A stretch of 64,000 nt of DNA, taken from Flammula alnicola. Lineage: Eukaryota; Basidiomycota; Agaricomycetes; Agaricales; Strophariaceae. Where the stretch lies: NCBI GenBank assembly GCA_015499995.1, contig JADNRV010000223.1:1-64000 (forward strand), given 5' to 3'. Of this stretch, positions 36,010 to 47,723 are shown piece after piece (position 1 is the first letter of the stretch; each line of letters opens with the position of its first letter). Both the position numbers and the translations under genes were made by a program. The notes under the pieces are model-generated. The model had not been told where the DNA came from. It did not search any database and saw only the letters and a list, made by a program, of their open reading frames with translations.

Positions 36010-37790
36010 GTCACAAGCAAATCCGGACTCCGTGTTAATTTAGGCAGACATCTAAGCCTCTCCAGAGCTCTATGTAAGTTTAGGTGGACCTATAAGCCTC
36101 TCCGGAGCTCTGCATAAATTGAGGTGGATCTGTATGCATCTCCGGAGGGCCATGTGCATTCCGGCAGACCTGTATGCATCTCCGGACCTCCGCATGCATT
36201 CTGGCAGAGTCACAAGCAAATCCGGACTCTGTGTTAATTTAGGCAGACCTATAAGCCTCTCCAGAGCTCCGCATAAATTTAGGTGGACCTATATGCATCT
36301 CCGGAGCTCTATGTGCATTCTGGTGGACCTGTATGCATCTCCGGGCCTCCGCGCACATTCTGGCGGATTCACAAGCAAATCCGGAATCTGTATTAATTTA
36401 GGTGGACATGTAAGCCTCTCCAGAGCTCTGTGTGCATTCCGGCAGACCTATAAGGCTCTCTGGAGCTCCGCATAAATTTAGGTGACCTGTATGCATCTCC
36501 GGAGCTCCACGTGCATTCCGGCGGACTCACAAGCAAATCCGGACTCCGTATTAATTTAGGCGGACATGTAAGCCTTTCCAGAGCTCCATGTGCATTCCGG
36601 CGGACCTGCATGCATCTCTGGAGCTCCGCATGCATCTCTGGAGCTCCGCATGCATTCCGGCGGACTCACAAGCAAATCTGGACTCTGTATTAATTTAGGC
36701 GGACATGTATGCATCTCCGGACCTCCGCACACATTCCGGCGGACTCACAAGCAAATCCGGAATCTGTATTAATTTATGTGGATATGCAAGCCTCTCTGGA
36801 GCTCTGCATCCATTCCGATGGACCTACATTCATCTCCGGAGCTCCGTGCACATTCCGGCAGACTCACAAGCAAATCTGGACTCTGTATTGATTTAGGCGG
36901 ACATGTAAGCCTCTCCAGAGCTCCGCATAAATTTAGGTGGACCTGTATGCATCTCCGGAGCTCCTCGTGCATTCCGGTGGACTCACAAGCAATCCGGACT
37001 CTGTATTAATTTAGGCTGACCTATATGTATCTCCGGACCTCTATGTGCATTCCGGCAGACCTGTATGCATCTCCAGAGCTCCGCATGCATTCTGGCGGAC
37101 TCACAAGCAAATCCGGACTCCGTATTAATTTATGCGGACATATAAGCCTCTCCAAAGCTCTGTGTGCATTCCGGTGGACCTGCATGCATCTCCGGAGCTT
37201 TGCATGCATTCCGGCGCACTCGCAAGCAAATCCGGACTCTGTATTAATTTAGGTGGACATGTAAGCCTCTCCAGAGCTCCGCGTGCATTCCGGAGGACCT
37301 GCATGCATCTCAGGAGCTCCGCATGCATTCTGGCAGACTCACAAGCACATCCGGACTCCAGTTTAATTTAGGCGGACATGTAAGCCTCTCTGGCACTATG
37401 CATAAATCTTTCTGGACCTAAATGCATCTCCAGAGCTCTGCGTGCATTCCGGCGAAGCTGCATGCATCTCCGGACCTCTGTGTGCATTCCGGCGGAGCTG
37501 CATGCATCTCCGGAGCTCCGTGTGCATTCCGGCGGACTTACAAGCAAATCCAGACTCTGTATTAATTTAGGTGGACATGTAAGCATCTCCAGAGCTCCGT
37601 GTGCATTCTGGCGGATTCACAAGCAAATCCGGACTCCGTATCAATTTAGGCAGACATGTAAGCCTCTCCAGCTCTCTGTATACATTCCGGGGGACCTGCA
37701 TGCATCTCCAGAGCTCCACATGCATTCCGGCGGACTGTATGCATCTCCAGAGCTCTGCGTACATCCAGGAGACTCACTGTGTTTCCCTGG
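36010..37790 (-). repeat. Tandem array of ~40-bp modules (right arm, inverted)
   Basis: Same module family as 32.4-34.6 kb in reverse orientation. Positions mirror the left arm with a constant coordinate sum of 70,668 from about 33,690/36,978 to 34,500/36,168, without an indel. A sampled 60-base block (33,901-33,960 versus 36,708-36,767) is identical, and another (34,201-34,260) differs at one base. After about 37,790 a second short tandem family (CACTTCCCCGGAGATCAGATG-like, ~20-bp units) runs to about 38,010. Confidence 0.9.
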
Positions 37791-38623
37791 AAGTCAAATG
37801 CACTTTCCTGGAAGTCAGATGCACTTCCCCAGAGATCAGATGCACTTCCCCGGAGATTAGATGCACTTTCCTAGAAGGCAGACACATTTCCCGGGAAGTC
37901 AGACACACTTTTCTGGAAGTCAGCTGCACTTTCCTGGAGATCAGACACACCTCCCCGGAAGTTAAATGCACTTTTCCGGAAGTCAGATATATTTCCCTAG
38001 AGATCAGACACACTTGTCAGAGGGTTTCCCTGAGAAATCACTGGATTTGGCGTTCAATGCAAATTCTGATGCAAAATGGCTCCGGCATAGCAATTCAATA
38101 TATTACTGAGCAAGAGGTAATGCAGAATCTATATAATATATCGACAAAATCCTCTCCCCCCCCAGCCCAAAAACACCAATTTGACGAGCTCGTCCATCAA
38201 TGGAACAAGAGCTCGTCCATGCATCCAAGGGCAAACAGCTCCGCCATTGGCCCTGATGGCCAGCTCATCCATTGATCTACCTCAAGCTTGCCCATTCCTT
38301 AATTAACACGAGCTCGTCCATTGTTAATGGGTAAAAATAGCCACCACGAGCTCGTGAGGCTATGCCATCAGTGATGGCACCTTAGTCACACAAGGTGTCA
38401 CATGGGTAGTGGGAAATTCTACTGAACGTCCTGGGTGTCGTCGATGTTGCATAACCTCTAACCCAATCAGGAATGACTGATGCAGGGTCTTTCTGTCGAC
38501 GCGTCGAGGAAATCTGGGGCTGGGGATTGCAGCAGCGCTCTTTCTCTCTCTCCATCCCCTCGCCCTCGGCTCTCTCTCTGTTTTCTACATTTACTCTTCA
38601 GGTGTACTTGTGGACACTCTGCC

Positions 38624-41600
38624 ATGGTCTCGCAGGCAGACAGTGACCTGATTGACAGTCTCTCGACACGTATTGTCACGGAGTTTAGGAATGAGGTGTG
38701 TCCGCCAGTCGTGTCGTGGCAGTAATGTATCATGTTCTGACCTACTCGAGCGCAGACATTCCCAAATGAGTTCATCTTGAAGCACCCAGAGATCTTTCTC
38801 GACCACCAATGGATCAATATGACAAAGTTGCGACAATTCATATCCCAAAAAGGCATCGAGGGAAGCCAGGCCCGGGTTGAAGTTAAGGTTGAAGGTGTGA
38901 CGTTTCCTCTTGCGGAACGGACAATGCTGATCTGATCTTTAGTCCACAGCGCGTGCATTAAGAAAGAGCCAGATTCAAACATCCAACTGACACCTGTCCA
39001 ACTCACAGGCTCCTTTCGTACACGAGTCCTCCATGAGGAAGGACACGAGGTGTTAGAACTCCTTTCAGATGATGATGAAATCATGTCCGATAACTTCACG
39101 TTGAAGCCCCCGACAGTTACAAAAATGGAGGAGAAAACCGTGGCAGTGGGAGCAGCTCACGTTAGGAGTGAATCGGTAGATGACGTGATGCTGGCATTTG
39201 ATCCTTCGATGTTCACAGAGCTGTCAGAGACAAACTGGACTGACTCTGATATGACGACCTCTGTTATCGAAGAAGCATTCCAGGTCACGACGGAGTTGCG
39301 TGTTGGGCGAGTAGAATACCTCGATAAAATCCCCCTAGTCTGGCCAATCCCACAAACTCCCACTTCATTCATCTTAGATCTCCGAGATAAGAAGTTTCTT
39401 GTACGCAAACAGGGTGACATTCCAGTTGTCGTAACTCCAGATTTCCTGATAAAGAACAAGGTAAACAGTGTTTCACACGGCCTCCCTACCTTATTTTCTG
39501 ACTATTTCATAATAGGACCAGGATTCATGGACAGGCGGCACAGGACGAGCGGACTCCACTTCTCGCGTCTGCTTCCAGCCAGGTTTTCCGTCCGTTGTGT
39601 GTTGGCGCACTCGCTTAGTCTGCAGAGGTGCCTACGCTTGTGAGGCCATCAATGATGATCTCATCAATATTGAACGCTATGACCTCGATCCTGCTCCACG
39701 CGATCGCATTCTCAAGGCTAAACAAGTAACTCGCGTGGAAGAACGAAGCACTGCCGAGCAGCGAGCAGCAACGTAGGTGTTCCTTTCAACGAGAATTTCA
39801 AACCCTATTTATGATGATTTCAAACGATCCAGATTTCTGAACGTTTGTCACTCTACTGGCTGTAAGGCCATTGGCGCAAATGGAAAGCAATGCACCGGTA
39901 AACCAATGATGAAGGAAAAGCCTCGGGTGAGTCTCCTGCTCTATTCTGACCCCCATGATTTCTGGGTGACTTATTGCAATCTCTCTTAGGGACAAACAGA
40001 CCGGGGGCACCGGTACTGGATCGCGTGTAGTGGATGGAACCTGGACTGCAAAAAAAACCATCGGACGCGAGGAATTCCTGACGACATTGATGAAGACATT
40101 CTCGCAAAGCTGATGACAGGTAAACCACTAAGCGAGGGGAATGATACAAATGAATGTTCCTTAATTCTTCCATCCCACGTCGGCCGAAAGCAAGCCCTAT
40201 GTCGTGCGTCATTTCTCAAATGCCCTTTTCCATTCTGATCTTTTCGTCTTTAGCTCATCCTCATATCCAAAATGGGCGCTCAGATAAGCGAATGGCAATC
40301 AAGAGTTATCCATGCCTTTCACGACGCACAATTTACATTCCTGTGGACACCTCAAAGCGGTTCGCTCTCGTTACCAACCCCAAATGCATCCCTCACAATC
40401 ACCCGATGCCCTGCATTTCGAAGGCATCATATGAAACAAAAGCAGTCTATCAGAAATGTGTCGAGGAGGCTGGTGTTCTAGGCGCTACTGTGCAGAAGGT
40501 AGATCAAGGTCAGTCTTTAATCCCAACACAGCCGTTCATTCTCTGATGATGAAACCTTGCTTCAGCTCCTTCAACGAAGGCCCTACTCAATGGGAATACC
40601 CCCGGTCAGTATAACTCTGCACTTTATAATGAGTGCATTAAGCAAGGCATTGTTTGGCATGTCAAAACGAAGAAAAATCCTGCAGGTCTTGGAGTTACCG
40701 GTAAGCAACAATCGTTCTTGTTTTCTCCTCGCTCACTCAGTTCCTGATCGCTGCATATAGGTGTCTTTGATCTCTATCAACGAGAGCTCGCTGAATTGAA
40801 GAGCAAGGATCGTTACATCCACTCCTTCATCACGACAAGGGAAGGAGGAACACTTATCTTCACCTGTGTTCCGTCGCTCCTCAAACTCATTCACGAAGTC
40901 ACGTCATTTGAGTGCGACGTCACATTCAAACGAGTTGAAGGTCTTAATGAATGGGAAATGGTGATATACTACCCTCCCGTGCAACGTGGTACGTTCCTTT
41001 CTATATTCGCTTTATGGACGCTTCTCTGACTCAGAATTCCTTGTAGCAATCACAATTGCCCGAGTGTATATCAATAAGGCTGACACGGAGCACTACACCC
41101 AACTTTTTGATGAATTGCAGGCTCTAACTCTTAATCTTACAGGAAAGATACTTGGGTTTTTACGATTAACATTTGGAGGCAACCTCCTTTGTATGAATGC
41201 AGACATGGAGGCTGCCCAGATTCTAGGGGCAGGCCGCTCATTTTTGCGAACCCTCGATCCAGAATTCAGCGGCATCAACATATCCAAACCTGAAGAGCTC
41301 CTCGCCTACTTTGTCCGCGTTTGTTTGACGCACTCAAAGCGGTGAGCTTCCTGCTGCTTTTATCAAACAATGTTTCATTTCTCATTGGACCTTCAGTGGT
41401 GTCCTCGACTTCAAGCTCCTTGTATCAGCACCGGATTATAAATGCCTCCTCAATTTCCCCTACATGAAATCGCAAGAAGAACTCGATGAATTTACTACGT
41501 TCGTAGCTTCGCTCGCCATCAAGAAGATTAACGGTACGTCTGGATTGAATACGGATAGGTATTTCCAGTTTTTGAAGCCAATGTGCAGACTGGTGGAGTC

Positions 41601-43259
41601 ACAAAATCGGAAGCTCGTGGATTATACCGTGTATACTTGGATCTCAGTCCAAGATTCTTCCAGAACACTGGTCGACAACTCCTGCAACAACGAACGTGGG
41701 TGAATCTCAGCACCACTGGACCAACACTTTGACTGGGATCGGACTTCCCCTTCTTGAGGGTATTCAAACGTACGTCGCCTGAAATTATCTCCAAGTATTC
41801 ACCTAATATACTTTATTTCCAGTGCGAGGCGCGTCGATGAACAGGTTGCGGCTGAGGTTGAGGCCTCATTGGCCACCGGAATCCTCAAGAACACGCAGAC
41901 AAGTCTCTTCCATCGACAACTTCGCGCGAGCCAACGTGTAGCGACCACAATTCGCAAGAGCCGTGAAATGGAATTCTTGCAAGAGAACATTGGAAGTGTC
42001 AAGCAGCGCATCGAGGCTGAGAAGGCTTTTCGAAAGGCGTCACTCGACCAGCAACATGTGTATGAAGAGAGGCTTAAATCCATGAGTAGTGCAACTGGGC
42101 AAGCTCGGATGAGCGTGCAGTCATACCAAGAAGCCAATAACCTACGGCAGAAGATCGATAATGAGAAGCATCTTCGACGTGAATCAACAGCGAAGCAAAA
42201 AGTACTCGCTGATGAGCTGAAAACAATATCTACCTCAGCCACCGGTCGACCGCTTCAAGCAGTACATGCTGTTAAGCAATCGAACACGACACTGGAGGCA
42301 AGTTCTAGTGGTCGTGTTTCAGATGTGTTCTCCGAGGCTCAGGACGGTAAGTTTCCTTGTTGCAATATCCCCTGATCGATGTGCTAATATCAAGCTGCAG
42401 AAACTGATCTTTCATATCATAAAAAAGCGCATAACTTCTCTGATGGTCAGTTTCTCATCTGAACTCTCGTCCTTTTCTCCATACTGATGTCAACTCTGAA
42501 TTAGCGGAGAAGCTTGAAATGGATCTGGATCCTGATGCAGACTCAGAGCCGCTGCCAGAGAGCGCACTTGAACAAGGTATCTACTATTATAGTCTATCCT
42601 GCTGATGACACATCTGACCTGATTCTTGTAGATTTTCATATGCCAGACCAGTTTCAACAGGAAGTGTTCAGTTGGAACACTCCGCAAAGTGGTACGTTCT
42701 ATCATTCACATTTCAGTGTGAACATTTACTCACATATCTTTATCTAGGTCCGCCCTCAGATTTCACAGAGGGGTTCAGTCTTGACTCGGATGATCCCAGC
42801 TTTACCGACATGTTGAACGATTATAGTTTCGACTTCCAGTCAGATTCAAATCTCGCCCTCGATCTCGACCTCGGTCAAGGAAGCACCAGCTTCGACACCT
42901 TCAGTGACCCATTCAATTGCTCAGACAGTGTCTTCGACCCATCGTACCATTATGGGCATAAAGGACAGCATGCCTTCTCATCTGCGTCCGACTTCGAGGC
43001 GGATGCCTTGAATATGTCAACTTCGTCGGACCAAGGCCTTCCTTATCTGGGAGTTTTCCTCCCTTCACCTAATGTTCCATCATCACCTCCACCTCCGTCA
43101 CCTCCTTCTACAGGTGCTGTAGAGGTGGCCTCGGCAACTTCAAGGTCGTCATTGAAACGGATCGCCACCACAACTGTGTCAGCTGACTTCCATGAGAGTT
43201 TCATCCTGCCGCAAGAACAACGTCGTAAGCGGTTCAAACCCTCTCGTCTGGGGGTATAG
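38624..43259 (+). CDS. Mutator-like (MULE) DDE transposase with zinc-binding region and long C-terminal tail
   Basis: Multi-exon gene; the start MVSQADSDLIDSL is followed by introns at 38,696-38,755, about 38,900-38,941 and others that keep frame. The N-terminal half has the 'C.rsr..CrG...CE' region (about 39,590-39,640), then a Cys/His cluster (CHSTGCKAIGANGKQCTG ... WIACSGWNLDC) typical of fungal MULE proteins. Catalytic acidic residues are visible in CDVTFKRV (about 40,915), NADMEAAQILG (about 41,200) and TTNVGESQHHW (about 41,690). After that come a coiled-coil-like Glu/Lys/Arg-rich segment (41.87-42.33 kb) and an acidic, Ser/Pro-rich tail ending in a basic RRKRFKPSR motif. The reading frame appears largely intact, so it may still be functional. 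It lies directly downstream of the 6.66-kb repeat element. Confidence 0.82.
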
Positions 43260-43589
43260 GTATTCAAATTAGAGTAGTTCATAATATATCAATAGATATA
43301 ACTTAATATCATCCTCAGTAATGCAAGTCTTTAACCAAGTTCCATTGCGTGCCCGAACTTTGGGGTGGAGTTGAGTTGAAAACTTCCTAATTAGGTAGGT
43401 GCAGACATGTTACACCCCGGCAATCCAAGTTTTTTAGGCTGGTGGATCATATGATATATATAAACTCATTTCCGAAGTTCTAGAGAAAGTTGGTTGGTTC
43501 TCCTCGCTGTGTGGAAGGAATGAGAACAGCGTCCACAGGAGCGGGGCAGGTGGCTGTGCTCGGATCACTCGGCTGTCGGCATCATGCTG

Positions 43590-43760
43590 ATGTGCGACAC
43601 ACCCATTGAAGTCCTCGACACACCCATTGAAGTCCTCGACACACACACAGCTGAAGTCCTTGACACATTGATGGGAGTGTGTCGTGTCCATAGCCAGAGT
43701 GTGTCGCATCCATAGCTGATGTGTTGCACATCATGTCTTCCCAATTGGGGGTGTGTGTCA
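43590..43760. repeat. Short tandem and inverted GACACA repeats beyond the transposase gene
   Basis: Two full tandem copies of a 21-bp unit (GACACACCCATTGAAGTCCTC), a third diverged copy, then the same words inverted (GTGTGTCG..CCATAGC twice), ending in GGGTGTGTGTCA. Subterminal-repeat-like; a possible transposon end lying just 20 bp upstream of the next gene's start. Confidence 0.65.
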
Positions 43761-43782
43761 AAGTCTGCTCATCCTGCGTCTC

Positions 43783-46316
43783 ATGACTCCAGAACAAAAA
43801 GCAAAACTTGACTCTGATTACCAGAAGGACGTCCTGGATTGTGAAAATTCTAGCCTTCGCATACTCCCCCCGGCTCCGACTTCTACCATGGACACGAGCG
43901 ACACAACGCAAGCCGATTTCGACGCTCACGATCTACATCATGATTCTTTTCAAGATATGTTCATGAAGGCCGTCATAACCGAGGATGCTAAACTGAGGTT
44001 TCAACCTCTTGACGTTCTTCCCTGCGCGAACGTGCAAGTCGAAAAGTACACAACATGCCGCAACCCAGGGACCCTTGTTTGTAGTTCGTGCAGACTAGTG
44101 TCGTATTGCTCCAAGGTCATTTTTTTTCTCGGTTATTGCCTCATGCTAATACATCATTATTCAAAATTGTAGGAGTGCCAGAAACATCATTGGCGCCTCC
44201 ATAAAATAGGTGATAGTACCTTCCGATCTTATATTATATTCGTTCTCTGAGCCCTAAAACGTGGAGATAGACTGCAAGAATCGTATGCGATCCGACACCT
44301 GGAAACCTATCTGGGTTCTGGAGCGTAGAAAACCATCTTTCATCAGCGGAGAATCTGAGACTGCGGAGCAGGAGTTCGCCAGGCGGTGGAGGGACAAGTT
44401 TTCAGTTGGTATGGCATTGTGAGTCTCGCCGTCATTGCTCCTCAGAGTTCTATGGTTCGAATCTAACTTGGATATCCAAAGGTGGGGAAATACACCCGCT
44501 ATGGATGTAATCAATCTATCTGACAATGAAAGGAACAACGAGAGGGATTTTTCGTTGGCTTTTGTCGGTTTGTACATTCGTTCGTGAGTAGAGTTGAGTG
44601 TGTAATCTAAACTCTACTCGTTCGAAGCCTCCGGTGACCTTCGTCACGTCATTCTCACCGCCAATAGTCTGCCTTCCAATTATTCAGGCCATCTCAAGAT
44701 TTTGCTGAACGATCACACGCCCAACGTCGTCTGCCGTAATGTCATCTTGCTCCTCATCTTGGGGACAATCCCGGACGAGAATCTAGCCGCCGATATCGCT
44801 CTCCACTTTTGGTACTCAGCGTTTATGCCCATAGAATACAAACTTCGAATTTCCGCCATCGTCGTCAAATTTCTTCGATCAATGAACGAAAATGGCGATT
44901 GTATGGGCTTCACCCTGGGTCCCTCCTCTTCTTTGTCGTGCGCTTCTCAAGATATGGCTAGTCCCTTCTTTCAGCACATCATATCGCCATCTGGAAAGAT
45001 GGACGATTTTCAAGCTGAGTATGATCTTGTCCGAGGGGCACCTTCCCGGCGCGATTTCCGGGACAGAATGTATTCGCAGCTACGTCCTTCTCATCGTGTG
45101 GCTTTCCAGGAGTATCGACGTTTCGGTATTATTTTGCCATTCGGCGCCATGAATGCCCATTTCAATGTTCCAAATCACTCCCTATTCTCCTTCTCGGGTC
45201 AGTGGCTACAGACGGACTTCGCGGATCCCTTAGAAAGTTGGGAGTACGTGCTTCATGCTCGGCTCTTTCTCTCCAATATCTGACGCTTCTATGATAGTCT
45301 GAAGGAAGTAGTCTCTGCGGGGAAAGCCCACGGTGCCCAATCGGAAGATATCTATGGCTGTCTTTACTTCTTCCTCTCGGACCAGCTGCGTATGTTTGCC
45401 CGACGTCTCCGCGAATTCAAAATTTCCTTCACTGTCTCCAATTTGGACGCGACGTCTTTATCCCTCGACATACAAAAGGACAAACTCGCGACCTACGGAA
45501 TTCCGCGGTCTATTCGATTCGATCGAATTCATGTCTCTAACATCCTGGATGCGAACTACGTTGGGGTCACAATTGTTCTAAAACATTGGGCTCCCTTCCT
45601 ATCAAAGACGAACACCGCTTCTATTGTCGGATATTTTATGAATTGGGTCGCTCTACAGGAAGACGGTCGAGCTTCCGATGCAGGAAACCAAGCCATTAAG
45701 AAGGCTATGGACCGCATGATCGCGGATGGCAGGGTTCCGGTAAGGATTGGGAATCGGGATCTGCAAGAGAGAATAAGATATGCTAAATCTTCCCTCAGTT
45801 TCCTAGTCATACGTCTATGAAGAACAACAGCGTCTTCCGGGACTTAGGTAAAAAGCTTTCCGTTCAGATAGTATTGCTCACTTCAGCTATTCCATCATTA
45901 TAGGCGACTTCGAGACGACGCTCTTTCTCGCAATGGGCTCACTAGACATCTTTTACGATAATTACCCGCCTTTTTCGGCGTTCCTGAAGAACCAAGGGCT
46001 CGTCAGTATCCTCCGCAGAGAGAATCTCCGTCTGCGAGAAAGGCACACCATCGTTCCCCATGTGTGTTCGACTTATATCCAGCATCCAGCATCAATCGTC
46101 AATTACTGATCTTTTTGTCAGCGACGTCAAACGCCTTTGGATGGAGCGCCAGATGGACTGCCACGATTTACCGATGCTGATAGCTGGTATTACTACGTGA
46201 GTATCTATTAATTTTCTCATTTACGGTAAAAGTCTCATTGTATCATACACGGCGCACAGACCCAGGTTTCTTCGAATAGTGGGTTTGAGCGTTATGTTGA
46301 GTTTTCTTGGGCTTGA
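43783..46316 (+). CDS. MYND zinc finger / DUF4470 protein
   Basis: Ten-exon model: 43783-44115, 44173-44209, 44271-44418, 44482-44567, 44628-45243, 45298-45739, 45799-45847, 45904-46061, 46122-46196, 46260-46316; all frames join, giving 666 aa. A MYND zinc finger lies at about residues 85-127 (VCSSCRLVSYC, then SKECQKHHWRLHKIDC across the first introns). A DUF4470 domain follows (ASGDLRHVILTAN..LNDHTPNVVCRNVILLLIL), similar to the N-terminus of DNAAF3, and then conserved DQLRMFARRLREF and FETTLFLAMGSLD blocks. MYND fingers bind peptides; the cellular role of this fungal family is unknown. The first Cys pair of the finger is spaced by ten residues instead of two, which is unusual. Its closest relative in the window is the pseudogene at 1.9-3.0 kb. 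The upstream region is a repeat cluster. The ATG at 43753 in the same frame is an alternative start. Confidence 0.85.
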
Positions 46317-46954
46317 GAATTGAACGTTGAACGTTGAACGTTGGGCGTTTGGACATTCAAAATGTTCGATTATCAAAAGCAGTTGCACGATGAGGCCAGG
46401 TCATTTTGAAAGTTTGATCAATCTGTATATACCAATAATCCTTTCTTGCGCTACCCTTTCCCTGTAGCTTCATCGAGCTTCGCCGGCGTTAGAATGAACC
46501 TGGATCTATCCATGATGTCTACCACGTCGATGTTTTTCCTCATCTTCCATTCTGATCCGATGATAATAAGCATCCGTTCTGCAGATAACATCACGTCTAA
46601 CAGAAGGTTCAGGCAGAGCTAGGTCAGTATATGCAGGGACATTGGTACCTAGTCGTGGCCTTTGGAGAAGGGAATCTCCTTGTACTCGTACATCCCTCAG
46701 ACATTGCTACCATTCGAGGTTACAAGAAAGCTGCGAAACCTGACACCTCCGATACGCGAATCCATTTTGATTTGATTCTGATTGTGACAGTTAACATCCA
46801 ACCGGGGCGACTCTGACTCCAGAATTCCGTTATTCTGTAGCTCGACATAGCTTGCACACTCTATGTAGATCTCGTATGCTGCTCAAGCGGCGCCATTTTT
46901 GTGTGCCCTGAACTCGACGAGGCGCGCCGAGGGCCCGAATTGCCAATAAATATT
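46317..46954. other. Intergenic, no gene seen
   Basis: Starts with three tandem GAACGTT heptamers (46,322-46,345) immediately after the MYND gene stop. No product recognised. Confidence 0.4.
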
Positions 46955-47425
46955 CAATGCTTGTGCGTACCTGCACCAAATTATGCCTGACAGGCTGGGG
47001 CGTATAACCCACACCGGTACCCTCATTGTTATTGGCAAACCCAACATCTAACATCACCTCCAACATGAAATATCTACCAAACGCGCGATCAGCTCTCTTG
47101 AGCGCCGGCCTGATACACAGGTGCGGTCATTCATCTAGTTTGAATCTTTCTTGCTGAATGAATCCTATATGCCTTCAAAAGGCATTTACTTTCGTCAAGG
47201 CCACTGCATTGGCATCGATGGGATGCTTCAGGTAGGAAACCAAGCATCGCATATCCCTGCCAACACACAATAACTCGCCTCCCAATCGACATCAGCAACT
47301 GCAACGTACACTGCACGGGCCAGACAGACACATACTGCGGTGGATTGAATGCCATACAGATCTTCTACAAGATAATCCCACCTCCGTTCGTCTGGAATTC
47401 GCTCGGATGTTACACGTGAGTTTTC
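46955..47425 (+). pseudogene. Degraded WSC-domain coding remnant
   Basis: Two parts of WSC carbohydrate-binding domains can be read. At about 46,955-47,005: YSMLVRTCTKLCLTGWG, matching the 'MT...C...C...GWGYAG' start, followed directly by a stop. At about 47,285-47,420: ISNCNVHCTGQTDTYCGG, then LNAIQIFYK, PPP and WNSLGCYT, which matches the C-terminal half of one WSC domain and the first residues of the next. The central Cys-Gly segment is missing and no upstream or downstream exons fit. WSC domains occur in secreted or wall-associated proteins such as glyoxal oxidases. This is a fragment, not a functional gene. Confidence 0.7.
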
Positions 47426-47723
47426 GAGTTCCCATGTACGAATCATGGTCCTGGTTTCCCAGTCCCAAGTTCCAACTCTAATTTTGAAAATATTTCTAAG
47501 TAGTACATAGTCTGTATCCTATGTTATGATGCACAACGAAATTTTTTATAACTGTGTGTCTAAATGACTTCATGCGTCGGGAGCGACCAATCGACGGACA
47601 TTGATGCAAGCCCCTTTCAGGTTTTGCTGAAAGCAATTAAACATCAACAAATACCGGCACCTGACAAGAACTTGTTCCGAACCTCCAGAACTTTGCCATT
47701 CGTCCAACCTTTCTCTCTCCAAA

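Larger units (their letters stand above)
31741..38396. mobile_element. 6.66-kb composite repeat element with inverted termini and ACGAGCTCGT subterminal motifs
   Basis: The two ends match as inverted repeats: ACCTTGTGTGAC, then CCATCASTGATGGC, a TAGCCTCACGAGCTCGTG block and further ACCCAT...ATGGACGAGCTCGTG segments, over about 90 bp (31741-31830 and 38305-38396). The palindrome ACGAGCTCGT or its core recurs near both ends. Inside are two large tandem arrays in opposite orientation (32.4-34.6 and 36.0-37.8 kb) and a 1.4-kb AT-rich centre. No transposase was found inside. I could not find a target-site duplication at the ends given here, so the exact limits are approximate. Short open frames throughout the arrays are by-products of the ~40-bp periodicity and are not genes. 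Confidence 0.7.

Noticed and set aside
32616..37860. More than twenty short open frames on both strands with similar peptide sequences
   Set aside because: They repeat every ~40 bp and mirror each other in the two arrays; they are translations of satellite DNA, not a gene family.
31741..38396. Interpretation of the 6.66-kb block as a retrotransposon with LTRs
   Set aside because: The ends are inverted, not direct, repeats, and no reverse transcriptase, integrase or primer-binding site is visible.
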